DNA from: Castellaniella daejeonensis | GTDB taxonomy: Bacteria; Pseudomonadota; Gammaproteobacteria; Burkholderiales; Burkholderiaceae_B | NCBI RefSeq assembly: GCF_039523555.1 | Contig: NZ_BAAAFN010000004.1 | Coordinates: 186,001 to 250,000, forward strand | Direction: 5' to 3' | Length of the DNA: 64,000 nt | Part shown: positions 33,665-41,800 of the stretch, in pieces | How positions within the stretch are numbered: position 1 is the stretch's first letter | Layout: each line of letters starts with the position of its first letter | Program-made: the position numbers and the translations under genes | The notes under the pieces: model-generated | Told to the model about the DNA's origin: nothing | Seen by the model: the letters and a program-made list of their open reading frames with translations, nothing else | The model's database searches: none

Positions 33665-34084
33665 ATGCTGTCCATGCGACATGCGGGCAAGCGTACACGC
33701 GGATGCATCTTCATCCACTGGCTTCTTGTCCTGGGGCTCTGGCTTCAGGTCGTCGGGCCCGTGTTCGCCGGCATTCCGTCGCCCGATCCCCTGCGGGGCG
33801 TGCAGGTCGTGGCCTGCACGCCGGCCGGCATGGTGGTCATGGACCTGTCGGCCGATCCGGACGATACCGACGGTTCCGGTACCTCGCGCATGCTCCGGAC
33901 GGGCCATTGCCCGCTGTGCGCCACCCATCCCGTTCCTCCTGCGGTCGACATGGCCGGCACTCCCGTGCCGGTCGCGCCCCGGGTCCGCCCCGCGGCAGGG
34001 TTCGACGAAACTCCCTGCGCCGCCCGGATTGCCGGCACCTGGGAATGGCCGCCCGCGCGCTGTCCTCCTTCTCGTTCGTGCTGA
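33665..34084 (+). CDS. DUF2946-like small protein upstream of the copper receptor (possible regulatory ORF)
   Basis: Up to 139 aa (136 if ATG 33674 is used; neither start has a strong ribosome binding site). A membrane/signal segment is followed by a proline-rich tail carrying HCPLC and further cysteines near the end (PCAAR, CPPSRSC). DUF2946 genes with a CxxC and distal Cys commonly precede copper TonB receptors. In Bordetella pertussis such an upstream ORF (CruR) was reported to sense copper and control the downstream receptor post-transcriptionally. A similar role is inferred from position and cysteine pattern, not proven. Confidence 0.65.
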   Translation: MLSMRHAGKRTRGCIFIHWLLVLGLWLQVVGPVFAGIPSPDPLRGVQVVACTPAGMVVMDLSADPDDTDGSGTSRMLRTGHCPLCATHPVPPAVDMAGTPVPVAPRVRPAAGFDETPCAARIAGTWEWPPARCPPSRSC

Positions 34085-34108
34085 AACCCTGATTTTTGCC
34101 GCCGGCCC

Positions 34109-34137
34109 GCCCCAAGGCAAAACGGCCCCTTGTGGGC
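34109..34137 (+). promoter_or_regulatory. Leader hairpin between the DUF2946 gene and the TonB receptor
   Basis: GCCCCAAGG (34109-34117) can pair with CCTTG (34128-34132) and GGGC (34134-34137), with one bulged T, giving a 9-bp stem and 10-base loop. It is 24 bases after the DUF2946 stop and about 130 bases before the receptor start. No T-run follows. It may be part of a translation-coupled or Rho-dependent leader, but is unproven. Confidence 0.3.
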
Positions 34138-34264
34138 AGCAAGCCGAAGGCGCGGCGTGGGGGCACATTCTTGTTTTCAGGGCCACCCCGGCCTGGCGTG
34201 CCGTCGGCATGCGGGTCGTGGGCGGCCCTGGATGTTCTTCAGCCTTTTCACGATCGAGACTTTG

Positions 34265-36292
34265 ATGAAGAAGGAAACGATTTGGGTTGCCGGGATTCCG
34301 GCTGCCCTGGTGGCGCTCGGCCTGCCGCAGGCCGCGCTGTCCCAGCCCGTGCGGGCGCTGTCCCCCGTGGTCGTCACGGCGCCTGCCGCCGATGAGCCCC
34401 TGGTGGTCCGTACCGATCCCAAGGCGCCGCGCCAGCCCGTGCCTGCCCATGACGGCGCGGATTTCCTCAAGAGCATTCCCGGGTTTTCCGTGATCCGCAA
34501 GGGCGGCACGGACGGCGATCCGGTGTTGCGCGGCTTTTCGGGGTCGCGCCTGGGCATTCTCCTGGACGGCCAGGAGATCTATGGCGGTTGCGGCGGGCGC
34601 ATGGACCCGCCCACCGCCTACGTCTATCCCGAATCCTACGACCGCGTCACCGTCCTCAAGGGACCGCAGAGCGTGCGGTACGGTGCGGGCCAGTCGGCCG
34701 GCGTGGTGCTGTTCGAGCGCGATGTGAAGCGCATGGAGACCTTCGGCTGGAAAGCCGACGGCAGCCTGACGCTGGGCAGCTTCGGGCGCAACGACCAGAT
34801 GGCCGATGTGCTGGTCGGCAATCCGCAGGCGTATGTGCGCGCCGGCGGCACCCGTGCCCAGGCCGGCGACTACCGGGATGGCGACGGCAACCGCGTGCAT
34901 TCCGAATACCTGCGCTGGAGCAGCCATGCCGCCGTCGGCCTGACGCCGGACGACAAGACGCGCATCGAACTGTCCGCCGCGCTCAGCGACGGCCGCGCGG
35001 CCTATGCCGACCGCAGCATGGACGGCTCGAAGTTCAGGCGCGAGAACGTCTCGCTGATGTTCGAGCGCAAGCGCATGGGCGGCCTGGTGGACGCCATCGA
35101 GGGGCAGGTCTACTACAACTACGTGGACCACGTGATGGACAACTACACCCTGCGCGACGTGCCGTCGGGCAAGATGAACCCGTATATGGCCGGCAATCCC
35201 GATCGCCGCACCACGGGCGGCCGGCTGAGCGCTACGCTGCGGCCGGCCGAGTCGTGGGAACTGGTCGTCGGCGCCGATGCGAAGCAGGACGTGCACCGCG
35301 GCCGGGGCAGCGGCATGCAGGCATCGGCCGATGCCGCCGACGCCGCCTTCCTGGCGGCACCCCGGGTCGAGGACATGCGCTTCGAGCAGCATGGCGTCTT
35401 CGGCGAAAGCACCTGGTTCCTGACCGGGGCGGATCGCGTGGTCGGCGGGCTGCGTGTGGACTGGGTCGAGGCGCGCGACAAGCGGGCTCCCGGCAAGTCG
35501 GCCACTGCGGGGCGCGACAACGACCGTACCCTGACCAGCGGCTTCCTGCGCTATGAGCGGGACTATGGCGACAACAGCACCTGGTATGCCGGCGTGGGCC
35601 ATTCCGAGCGGTTCCCCGATTACTGGGAGCTGATGAAGGGCAGCCCGGACGGCTCCAACAGCGCCTTCCTGTCCACCAGGCCGGAAAAGCTCAACCAGCT
35701 GGATATCGGCACGAACTGGCGCAGCGGGCCCTTCGCGCTGTCGGCCTCGGCCTTCTACAGCCGGGTCGACGACTACATCCTCATCGACTGGAATCGCAGC
35801 CAGACCCGCAACGTCGACGCGGAAGTCGTGGGCGGCGAACTGGATGCCTCGTGGCAGTTCCATCCGGCCTGGCAGGGGGTGGCCAGCCTGTCGTACGTGC
35901 ATGGCCGGAATCGCACGGACGACACGGCGCTGGCCCAGCAGCCGCCCCTGGAAGTTCGCCTCGGGCTGAACTATGCCCAGGGGCCTTATTCCGCGGGCAT
36001 GCTGTGGCGCCTGGTGGCTGCGCAGGATCGCTACGACAAGGGCATGGGCGGCATTGCCGGCAAGGATCTCGGCCCCACCGGCGGCTTCGGCGTGCTGTCG
36101 TTCAATGCCGGCTGGCGGCCCAGCAAGACCGTGCTGCTGACCGCCGGCGTGGACAACGTCCTGAACAAGACCTACGCCGAACACCTGTCGAAGTCGGGCG
36201 CTGACATTCCCGGCAGTGCGTCGTTCCTGAACACCCGGATCAACGAACCGGGCCGGGTCTTCTGGCTGAAGGCGCAGATCGCGCTGGACTGA
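34265..36292 (+). CDS. oprC: TonB-dependent copper receptor, OprC/NosA type
   Basis: A 675-aa outer-membrane receptor with signal peptide (MKKETIWVAGIPAALVALGL; an upstream ATG at 34231 is less likely). The plug domain follows: ADFLKSIPGFSVIRKGGTDG, VLRGFSGSRLGILLDGQEIYG and the diagnostic CGGRMDPPTAYVYPES. VTVLKGPQSVRYGAG begins the barrel, which ends in a typical aromatic C-terminus region (NEPGRVFWLKAQIALD). The CGGRMDPP motif marks the copper-specific TonB family (TIGR01778-like). Paired with the upstream DUF2946 gene. Convergent with the NCS1 permease. Confidence 0.9.
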   Translation: MKKETIWVAGIPAALVALGLPQAALSQPVRALSPVVVTAPAADEPLVVRTDPKAPRQPVPAHDGADFLKSIPGFSVIRKGGTDGDPVLRGFSGSRLGILLDGQEIYGGCGGRMDPPTAYVYPESYDRVTVLKGPQSVRYGAGQSAGVVLFERDVKRMETFGWKADGSLTLGSFGRNDQMADVLVGNPQAYVRAGGTRAQAGDYRDGDGNRVHSEYLRWSSHAAVGLTPDDKTRIELSAALSDGRAAYADRSMDGSKFRRENVSLMFERKRMGGLVDAIEGQVYYNYVDHVMDNYTLRDVPSGKMNPYMAGNPDRRTTGGRLSATLRPAESWELVVGADAKQDVHRGRGSGMQASADAADAAFLAAPRVEDMRFEQHGVFGESTWFLTGADRVVGGLRVDWVEARDKRAPGKSATAGRDNDRTLTSGFLRYERDYGDNSTWYAGVGHSERFPDYWELMKGSPDGSNSAFLSTRPEKLNQLDIGTNWRSGPFALSASAFYSRVDDYILIDWNRSQTRNVDAEVVGGELDASWQFHPAWQGVASLSYVHGRNRTDDTALAQQPPLEVRLGLNYAQGPYSAGMLWRLVAAQDRYDKGMGGIAGKDLGPTGGFGVLSFNAGWRPSKTVLLTAGVDNVLNKTYAEHLSKSGADIPGSASFLNTRINEPGRVFWLKAQIALD

Positions 36293-36311
36293 CCGCCGTA
36301 GCCGGCGGGAA

Positions 36312-36333
36312 GAGCGGCCCGTACGGGCCGCTC
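36312..36333. terminator. Perfect palindromic hairpin between convergent genes
   Basis: A 9-bp stem (GAGCGGCCC / GGGCCGCTC) with a 4-base loop lies between the copper receptor and the NCS1 permease, which end at 36292 and 36340. It is symmetrical, as a bidirectional terminator should be, though only a short T-containing tail follows. Confidence 0.55.
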
Positions 36334-36339
36334 GAATGT

Positions 36340-37788
36340 TCAACCGTGCGCGTGCGGGTGGCGCATGACGGGCATCCGGGACAGCGGGTAGTACAGCCCC
36401 GCGCCGATGGCCACGCCGAAGAACCAGCCGTACGTGCCCCACCAGGGCGGGAACCAGTCGGTCAGGTGCGGCAGGATGCTGCAGAACAGGCCGCCGATGA
36501 TCGTGGCGATCAGCGCGGCAAGGTTCCAGCCCCTGTGGTACTGGTAGGCGCCGTCCTCGCGGTACAGATCGGCGACCTGGATCTGGCCCTTGGCGATCAG
36601 GTAGTAGTCCACCAGGATGATGCCCAGCAGCGGCCCCATGATGGCGCCGATGGCGTTCACGAAGACGGCAGCGTTGCCCTCCCAGGGCGCGAAGGGGTAC
36701 AGGCACAGGGCGATCACCGCCGTGATGTAGCCGCCGCCCTTGAAGCTGATCTTGTGCGGGAAGGCATTGGAAATGTCGAAGGCCGGCGACACGAAGTTGG
36801 CGACGACATTGATGCCCAGGGTGGCCACGGCGAAGGTCAGGGCGGCCAGCAGCGCAAGGAACCAGCTGTCGAACTTGGCGGAGATCTGCTCGGGGTGCAG
36901 GAGGACTTCGCCATAGACCTGGTAGGCGGCGATCGTGGTCACGCCGGCGACCAGCGAGAACAGGATCAGGTTGACGGGCAGGCCCCAGAGATTGCCCTTG
37001 CGCACCACGGCCTTGCTGGGCGCATAGCGGGAAAAGTCGCAGAAGTTCAGGTACAGCGCGGCGAAATAAGTGATCCAGGTGGCGCCGACCGCCATCAGTG
37101 CCGAGACGGAGCCGGGTTCGCCCGACACCCCGGCATCGCGGGTCTTTTCCAGCAGCAGATCGGGCGCGATGCCATGGTCCAGGGAAAACCCGCCGGCCTT
37201 GACCACCAGGCCGATGGCCAGCACCAGCATGGCGATCCAGACGGCCGGGCCGGCCCAGTCCTGGAATTTGCGCACGGTCTCCATGCCGTTCTGGATGATC
37301 AGAAGCTGCAGCGCCCAGACGACCACGAAGCAGATGACGTCCAGCGTCGAGTGGCCCAGCATGTGCGAGGTCTGGTGGAATTCCAGCAGCGCCTCGTTGC
37401 GGGTCAGCAGTGCGACGATGGCCCACGAGGCCGCGGCTGTCTGTGCACCGTACCAGAAGCAGGCCACCACCGCGCGCACCAGGGCGGGCAGGTTGGCGCC
37501 CCAGACGCCGAACGAGGCCCGCGCCAGGACGGGATAGGGCACGCCCGTCTTCACGCCCGCGTAGCCGATCAGGTTCATGATCGCGAAGATCACCAGCGAG
37601 CTCAGGCCGATCGCGATCAGGAAGTTGGTGAAGCTGCCGCACAGCAGGAACAGGCTGGCCGCCAGGTAGTATCCCCAGAGGCTGTGGACATCGGATGTCC
37701 AGACATTGAAGATGCTGAAGGCACCCCAGGTGCGCTCCCGGGCGGGCGCCAGGTCCTCGTTGTACAGGCCGCGTGTTGCGTTTTCCAT
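36340..37788 (-). CDS. NCS1-family nucleobase:cation symporter
   Basis: A 482-aa permease with about twelve helices. The start at 37788 (MENATRGLYNEDLAPARERTWG) follows a GGAGACAAGG site; the frame extends upstream, but into the regulator's promoter region. NCS1 features are FSIFNVWTSDVHSLWGYYLA, GVPYPVLARASFGVWGANLP, LNFCDFSRYAPS, SPAFDISNAFPHKISFKGGG and LVDYYLIAKG. It imports a purine/pyrimidine, allantoin, hydantoin or related compound; the substrate cannot be fixed. It is divergent from a GntR regulator that likely controls it. No catabolic genes accompany it. Confidence 0.88.
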   Translation of the reverse strand: MENATRGLYNEDLAPARERTWGAFSIFNVWTSDVHSLWGYYLAASLFLLCGSFTNFLIAIGLSSLVIFAIMNLIGYAGVKTGVPYPVLARASFGVWGANLPALVRAVVACFWYGAQTAAASWAIVALLTRNEALLEFHQTSHMLGHSTLDVICFVVVWALQLLIIQNGMETVRKFQDWAGPAVWIAMLVLAIGLVVKAGGFSLDHGIAPDLLLEKTRDAGVSGEPGSVSALMAVGATWITYFAALYLNFCDFSRYAPSKAVVRKGNLWGLPVNLILFSLVAGVTTIAAYQVYGEVLLHPEQISAKFDSWFLALLAALTFAVATLGINVVANFVSPAFDISNAFPHKISFKGGGYITAVIALCLYPFAPWEGNAAVFVNAIGAIMGPLLGIILVDYYLIAKGQIQVADLYREDGAYQYHRGWNLAALIATIIGGLFCSILPHLTDWFPPWWGTYGWFFGVAIGAGLYYPLSRMPVMRHPHAHG

Positions 37789-37876
37789 TCCCTTGTCTCC
37801 AGACGGTGGATCATCGGTCCCTGTAGTCGGTTTCGTTCCGAAGGGATTCCTTTGAGATTTCATCTGACATGTTTCG

Positions 37877-37905
37877 TTATATGCAAGATGATATTTTGCG
37901 TATAA
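37877..37905. promoter_or_regulatory. GntR operator candidate
   Basis: Arms TTATATGCAA (37877-37886) and TTGCGTATAA (37896-37905) form a 10-base inverted repeat with one mismatch around 9 bases. A TATAAT hexamer at 37901-37906 lies about 42 bases before the GntR start, so the right arm overlaps a -10 element. The location between the divergent NCS1 and GntR genes fits control of both. Confidence 0.5.
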
Positions 37906-37947
37906 TAAATCGCATATGACGAGAAAAAACATAGGAATAACCCTGTC

Positions 37948-38622
37948 ATGAGCAAGAAGTACCCAGGCGAAATGCTGTTGGCCGACCAGGCTTTCATGGC
38001 TTTGCGGGATCTGCTGCTGCGGGGCGAAGTCCGGGCCGGGCAACTGGTTTCGATCGCGGAACTGGTGGAAAAGACCGGCCTTCCGCTGGCGCCCGTGCGC
38101 GAGGCGGTGAAACACGCCGAGTCCACAGGCCTGGTGCGGATCCTGCCCAAGCGCGGGGTGCTGGTCATCGAGCCGACGCCGGACACGATCCAGTCCTGTT
38201 TCCACCTGCGTTGCATGCTTGATCAGGAAGGCGCCCGGATACTGGCCGCCCGGCTGGGAGAAGCGCCGATGCAGGCCCTGCGCGAAGAGCACGCCGCCGT
38301 CCGGGACCAGGCATCCGAAGGCATCACGCCGGAACTCCAGCAGTGGGCCATGGCGGTCGACTGGAAGCTGCACCTGGCCCTGTCCTCGGCGTTGGTCAAT
38401 CCGCTGGCGGCCAGGGTCTACGCCAGCAACTACGACTGCATCACCGTGCTGCAGCAGTCGCGCCGGCTGCTGCCCGAGCGCATCATTCCCGCCATGGACG
38501 AGCATCTGCGGATCATCGATGCCGTGCTGGCGGGGCACGAGGAAGACGCCATGCGGGCGGTGCGCGCCCATCTGGCGGGCACCTTGCGCTGGTGGGGCAT
38601 CGGTCTGTACGAAGAAATCTGA
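37948..38622 (+). CDS. GntR-family regulator, FCD-type (FadR subfamily)
   Basis: A 224-aa regulator. The winged HTH is at residues 10-75 (LLRGEVRAGQLVSIAELVEKTGLPLAPVREAVKHAESTGLVRI in family terms, beginning LLRGEVRAGQLVSI). The C-terminal all-helical FCD ligand domain has the expected acid and histidine pattern (DWKLHLALSS, MDEHLRIIDAVLAGHEEDAMRAVRAHL; HxxxI-type metal site). It is divergent from the NCS1 permease and probably represses it until its ligand, perhaps the transported compound, binds. Confidence 0.85.
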   Translation: MSKKYPGEMLLADQAFMALRDLLLRGEVRAGQLVSIAELVEKTGLPLAPVREAVKHAESTGLVRILPKRGVLVIEPTPDTIQSCFHLRCMLDQEGARILAARLGEAPMQALREEHAAVRDQASEGITPELQQWAMAVDWKLHLALSSALVNPLAARVYASNYDCITVLQQSRRLLPERIIPAMDEHLRIIDAVLAGHEEDAMRAVRAHLAGTLRWWGIGLYEEI

Positions 38623-38718
38623 TCCCGCCGCAGCCGCGCCGCCGGAACGGGACGCTTCCGGGCGCGGCCCCCGCCGTTGCAGCGGATGCGCGCGCCCGGG
38701 ACGGGTCGCCGCCCGGGC

Positions 38719-40887
38719 CTAGTCGCCGAGGCGTTCCCAGATTGTCAGTTCGGACAGCGTGTGCTGGAACTTGCGCCGCGTTTCCCGGATGACGAACGGC
38801 ACGTCGGCAGGGCCGTCCAGCAGGCGGAAATGCGGCGCCAGGCGGTCCTTCAGGCCATCCAGCGTGGTGTAGTTTTCCGCGTCCTTCTTGAATCCGCCCA
38901 GCCATGCCGCGCGCGGCGTGTGCTCTTCAAGCCAGGTATAGGGCGAGGCGATCACCAGCAAGCCGCCCGGGACGATGCGCTCGTGGATCTGGTCCAGGAA
39001 GCGCGCCGGGTCGTACAGGCGGTCGATCAGGTTGGCGGCCAGGACCAGGTCATAGTCCGTGAGTTGCGGCTTCAGGTTGCAGGCATCGCCCTGGAAGAAT
39101 TCCACCCGGTCGATCGTGTCGAGCAGGCCCAGTTCGGCCAGCGTCCGGCTCTTGTAGGACACCAGCTCGCCTTCGTCGGCCAGGGTGTAGCGCAGCTGGC
39201 CGCTCTGGATCAGCTGCACGCCCTGGTTGATGAAGCGGGCCGAGAAATCCACCCCCGTGACGTGCTCGAAGACCCGGGCCAGCTCGAAGGTGGCCCGCCC
39301 CGATGCGCAACCCAGGTCCAGGGCGCGGCGGCGCGGGCGATCGCCCAGGGCCGCGATGGCCCGCTGCGCCAGCGTCTGCGGGAAATTGGGCACGCCGAAA
39401 TACGAATCGCCGTAGTGGAATTCGGCGTATTCGGACATCAGCTTGTCGGTTTCGTAATAGGCGGCCGGCGCCTCGGCGGGCGCGTGGGACACGACGTAGC
39501 GGAAGCCCGCATGCTGGAAGAAGTGGCGCCGGAAGGCATACCGTGAGGCGCGCACGGCCTCGTTGCCGCAGGAAATCCAGGAGCCCCCCTTGATCAGGTT
39601 GTGGCGCCCGTCGAAGGTCGGCGTGGTGAAATCGTCGTAGATCGGGTGGACGTCGAAGCCGTCGAACGGATAGGTGGGCGTTTCGGTCCATTGCCAGACA
39701 TTGCCCACCACGTCGTACCAGTCGCCATGGCGCCAGGTGTCCACCGGGCACGACGAGGCGCCGTGGTCCAGGTGCAGATTGGCGGCACAGGGCTGGCCGT
39801 CGGGATCGCGCAGGCCGGCGGCGTCGTACAGCCGGTACCACTCGTCTTCGGTGGGCAGGCGCACGGGCTGGCCGGTCTCGGCCGCTTTCCAGTTGCAGAA
39901 GGCCTTGGCTTCCAGGTAGTTGACCTCGACCGGCCAGGACCAGGGCATGGGGATTTCCTCGGTCATGAGGCGCAGGAACCAGCCCTGGGTCTTCTTGACC
40001 CAGAAGGTGGGGTGTTCCGCCTGGCTGTAGGCCAGCCACTGGCGGCCCTCGTCGGTCCAGTCGCGGTGGTTGCGGTAGCCGCCCGCCTCGACGAAATCCA
40101 GGAATTCCCGGTTGCTGACCAGGTAGCGTCCGGCTTCGAAGGATTCGATCTCGGCAGTGTGGGTGCCGTATTCGTTGTCCCAGCCGTATTGCGGGTCGTC
40201 GAAGGCCTTGCCCACGCGCACCGTGCCGGCAGGCACGCGCACCAGGCCGTTTTCGGGCGCATCCGTGCCGGTGCGGGAAACAACGGGTGCCCATTCGGGC
40301 ACCGAACGCACGTATTTCAGCGCGTGCTGGCGGATCAGGACGGAGGACGTTTCCAGGTGGATGCGCTCGTGCTCGACGCCCATGATGATGGCCCACCAGG
40401 GATTCTGCCAGTTGATCGGCGATTGCAGCGGCGCATGGTCGATCAGGTCCAGGACCAGGGCGCGCACGCGGCCGCGGTAGGCGCGGACTTCGGCCACGGA
40501 GGGCCAGTCGTAGTGGGCGTCGTCCAGGTCGTCCCAGCTCATTTCGTCCACCCCGACGGCGAAGATCGATTCCAGCCGGTGGTCCAGGCGCTGGTCGATC
40601 AGGCGCGTGAGCATCAGCTTGTTGACGAAGAAGGTCGCGGTGTGGCCGAAGTAGAAGATCAGCGGGTGGCGCAGGGAGATCGGCTTGATGAAATAGGCTT
40701 CGTCGCTGGCCAGGCACTGGAACAGGGACTCGTAGCGGTCGAACGTGTCCAGGAAATAGCGCCGCATGGAGGCGCGCAGGCGGTTCGTGTCCGGCTCTGC
40801 AAGGTTGGGCGTGCGCGTGAACAGGGCGCCGGGCGCGGTACCGGGTTCGGGAGAGGAAGGCTGTGGCGCGGCGGTCGTGTGCATCAT
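38719..40887 (-). CDS. ovoA: 5-histidylcysteine sulfoxide synthase / mercaptohistidine methyltransferase OvoA
   Basis: A 722-aa fusion for ovothiol biosynthesis. An N-terminal DinB-like domain carries the iron-binding histidines: H82 (FGHTATFF), H173 and H177 in HERIH. An FGE-sulfatase domain follows (about 190-460: GWDNEYGTHTAEI, WISCGNEAVRASRYAFRRHFF). The C-terminus (about 470-722) is a SAM-dependent methyltransferase (ALDLGCASGRATFELA). It couples cysteine and histidine with O2, and its C-terminal domain can methylate the imidazole. No OvoB lyase is visible in the window. Confidence 0.88.
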   Translation of the reverse strand: MMHTTAAPQPSSPEPGTAPGALFTRTPNLAEPDTNRLRASMRRYFLDTFDRYESLFQCLASDEAYFIKPISLRHPLIFYFGHTATFFVNKLMLTRLIDQRLDHRLESIFAVGVDEMSWDDLDDAHYDWPSVAEVRAYRGRVRALVLDLIDHAPLQSPINWQNPWWAIIMGVEHERIHLETSSVLIRQHALKYVRSVPEWAPVVSRTGTDAPENGLVRVPAGTVRVGKAFDDPQYGWDNEYGTHTAEIESFEAGRYLVSNREFLDFVEAGGYRNHRDWTDEGRQWLAYSQAEHPTFWVKKTQGWFLRLMTEEIPMPWSWPVEVNYLEAKAFCNWKAAETGQPVRLPTEDEWYRLYDAAGLRDPDGQPCAANLHLDHGASSCPVDTWRHGDWYDVVGNVWQWTETPTYPFDGFDVHPIYDDFTTPTFDGRHNLIKGGSWISCGNEAVRASRYAFRRHFFQHAGFRYVVSHAPAEAPAAYYETDKLMSEYAEFHYGDSYFGVPNFPQTLAQRAIAALGDRPRRRALDLGCASGRATFELARVFEHVTGVDFSARFINQGVQLIQSGQLRYTLADEGELVSYKSRTLAELGLLDTIDRVEFFQGDACNLKPQLTDYDLVLAANLIDRLYDPARFLDQIHERIVPGGLLVIASPYTWLEEHTPRAAWLGGFKKDAENYTTLDGLKDRLAPHFRLLDGPADVPFVIRETRRKFQHTLSELTIWERLGD

Positions 40888-41000
40888 CGGATTCCTGGCG
40901 GATTGGATACGGTCGTTGCCTGGCGGCGTGCGTGCGGAGAGACTATTTAGACTACCATGGCCGCGCGCCGGGCGAGGACGGCGGCATGAGCGCCATGGTG

Positions 41001-41714
41001 TCAGTAGCCATGGAAGGATTCGTCGAGGATGTCTTCATCGGGAACGCCGGCCTCGGCCAGGCGCAGGCGGATTTCCTCGACCATGGCGGGCGTGCCGGTC
41101 ACATGGCACAGGGGGGCGTCCAGCCCTTGCAGGGCCTGCCGCAGCATGGCCGCGTCGATCCGGCCGTGCAGCCCGTCCCAGCCGCTATCGGCCGGGCCGG
41201 TCAGGGTGGCCATCAGGCGCAGGCGCGGATGCCGTTGCGCCAGCGCGCGCAGTTCGTCCAGGAAGGCGGCCTGTTCCCGGGTGCGGTTGGAATACAGCAG
41301 CAGGAAGGGCCTGCCGGAATTCCGATGGGCGGCGTCGCGCAGCATGCTGATGCAGGGCGTGATGCCGATGCCCCCGGCCACCAGGACCAGCGGCCGGCTC
41401 TCGTCGGCCGGCGGGGTCAGCTTGCCGTAGGGTCCGCTGAAGCGCAATTCGGCGCCGGGTTGCAGTTGCGCCAGGGCCTGCTTGAATGCAGTGGCGCGGA
41501 TGCGGGTGGCAATGCACAACTCGTCCTCGTGCGGGGCGCTGACCAGCGAAAAGGTATGCCGCAGGGCAGGCGCATCCGGTGCGTCCGACGGCAGAGTCAG
41601 CGCAATGGTCTGGCCGGGCTGGAACCGGAAGTCCCCGGGCTTGCGGAAATGCACCGCGACGGTGTCGCGTGCGATCGGGTCGATGCGCAGCAGGGCGGTG
41701 GGCCAAATGGCCAT
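41001..41714 (-). CDS. Ferredoxin-NADP reductase-fold flavoprotein
   Basis: A 237-aa oxidoreductase. The start at 41714 (MAIWPTALLRIDPIARDTVAV) follows an AAGGAGAA site; the longer frame has no family content. The FAD domain has HFRKPGDFRFQPGQTIALTLP and RHTFSLVSAP, and the NAD(P) domain LVLVAGGIGITPCISMLRDA and LLLYSNRTREQAAFLDEL. The C-terminus (HVTGTPAMVEEIRLRLAEAG, DESFHGY) is of the Fre/FNR kind. It lacks an attached 2Fe-2S domain. It is just upstream of ovoA on the same strand (113-base gap), and a supporting role is speculative. Confidence 0.8.
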   Translation of the reverse strand: MAIWPTALLRIDPIARDTVAVHFRKPGDFRFQPGQTIALTLPSDAPDAPALRHTFSLVSAPHEDELCIATRIRATAFKQALAQLQPGAELRFSGPYGKLTPPADESRPLVLVAGGIGITPCISMLRDAAHRNSGRPFLLLYSNRTREQAAFLDELRALAQRHPRLRLMATLTGPADSGWDGLHGRIDAAMLRQALQGLDAPLCHVTGTPAMVEEIRLRLAEAGVPDEDILDESFHGY

Positions 41715-41800
41715 GATGTTCTCCTTGGATCGATCCCCTGCCGGCGGGATTTGATCCATAATCTGGTCGGAATGCCCGGCATGGGCTGGTCATTCCTTGG

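Noticed and set aside
33518..37642. Very long minus-strand frame (1374 codons) across the copper receptor and NCS1 permease
   Set aside because: It spans two genes in other frames and the intergenic regions and has no domain content. It is an artefact of high GC.
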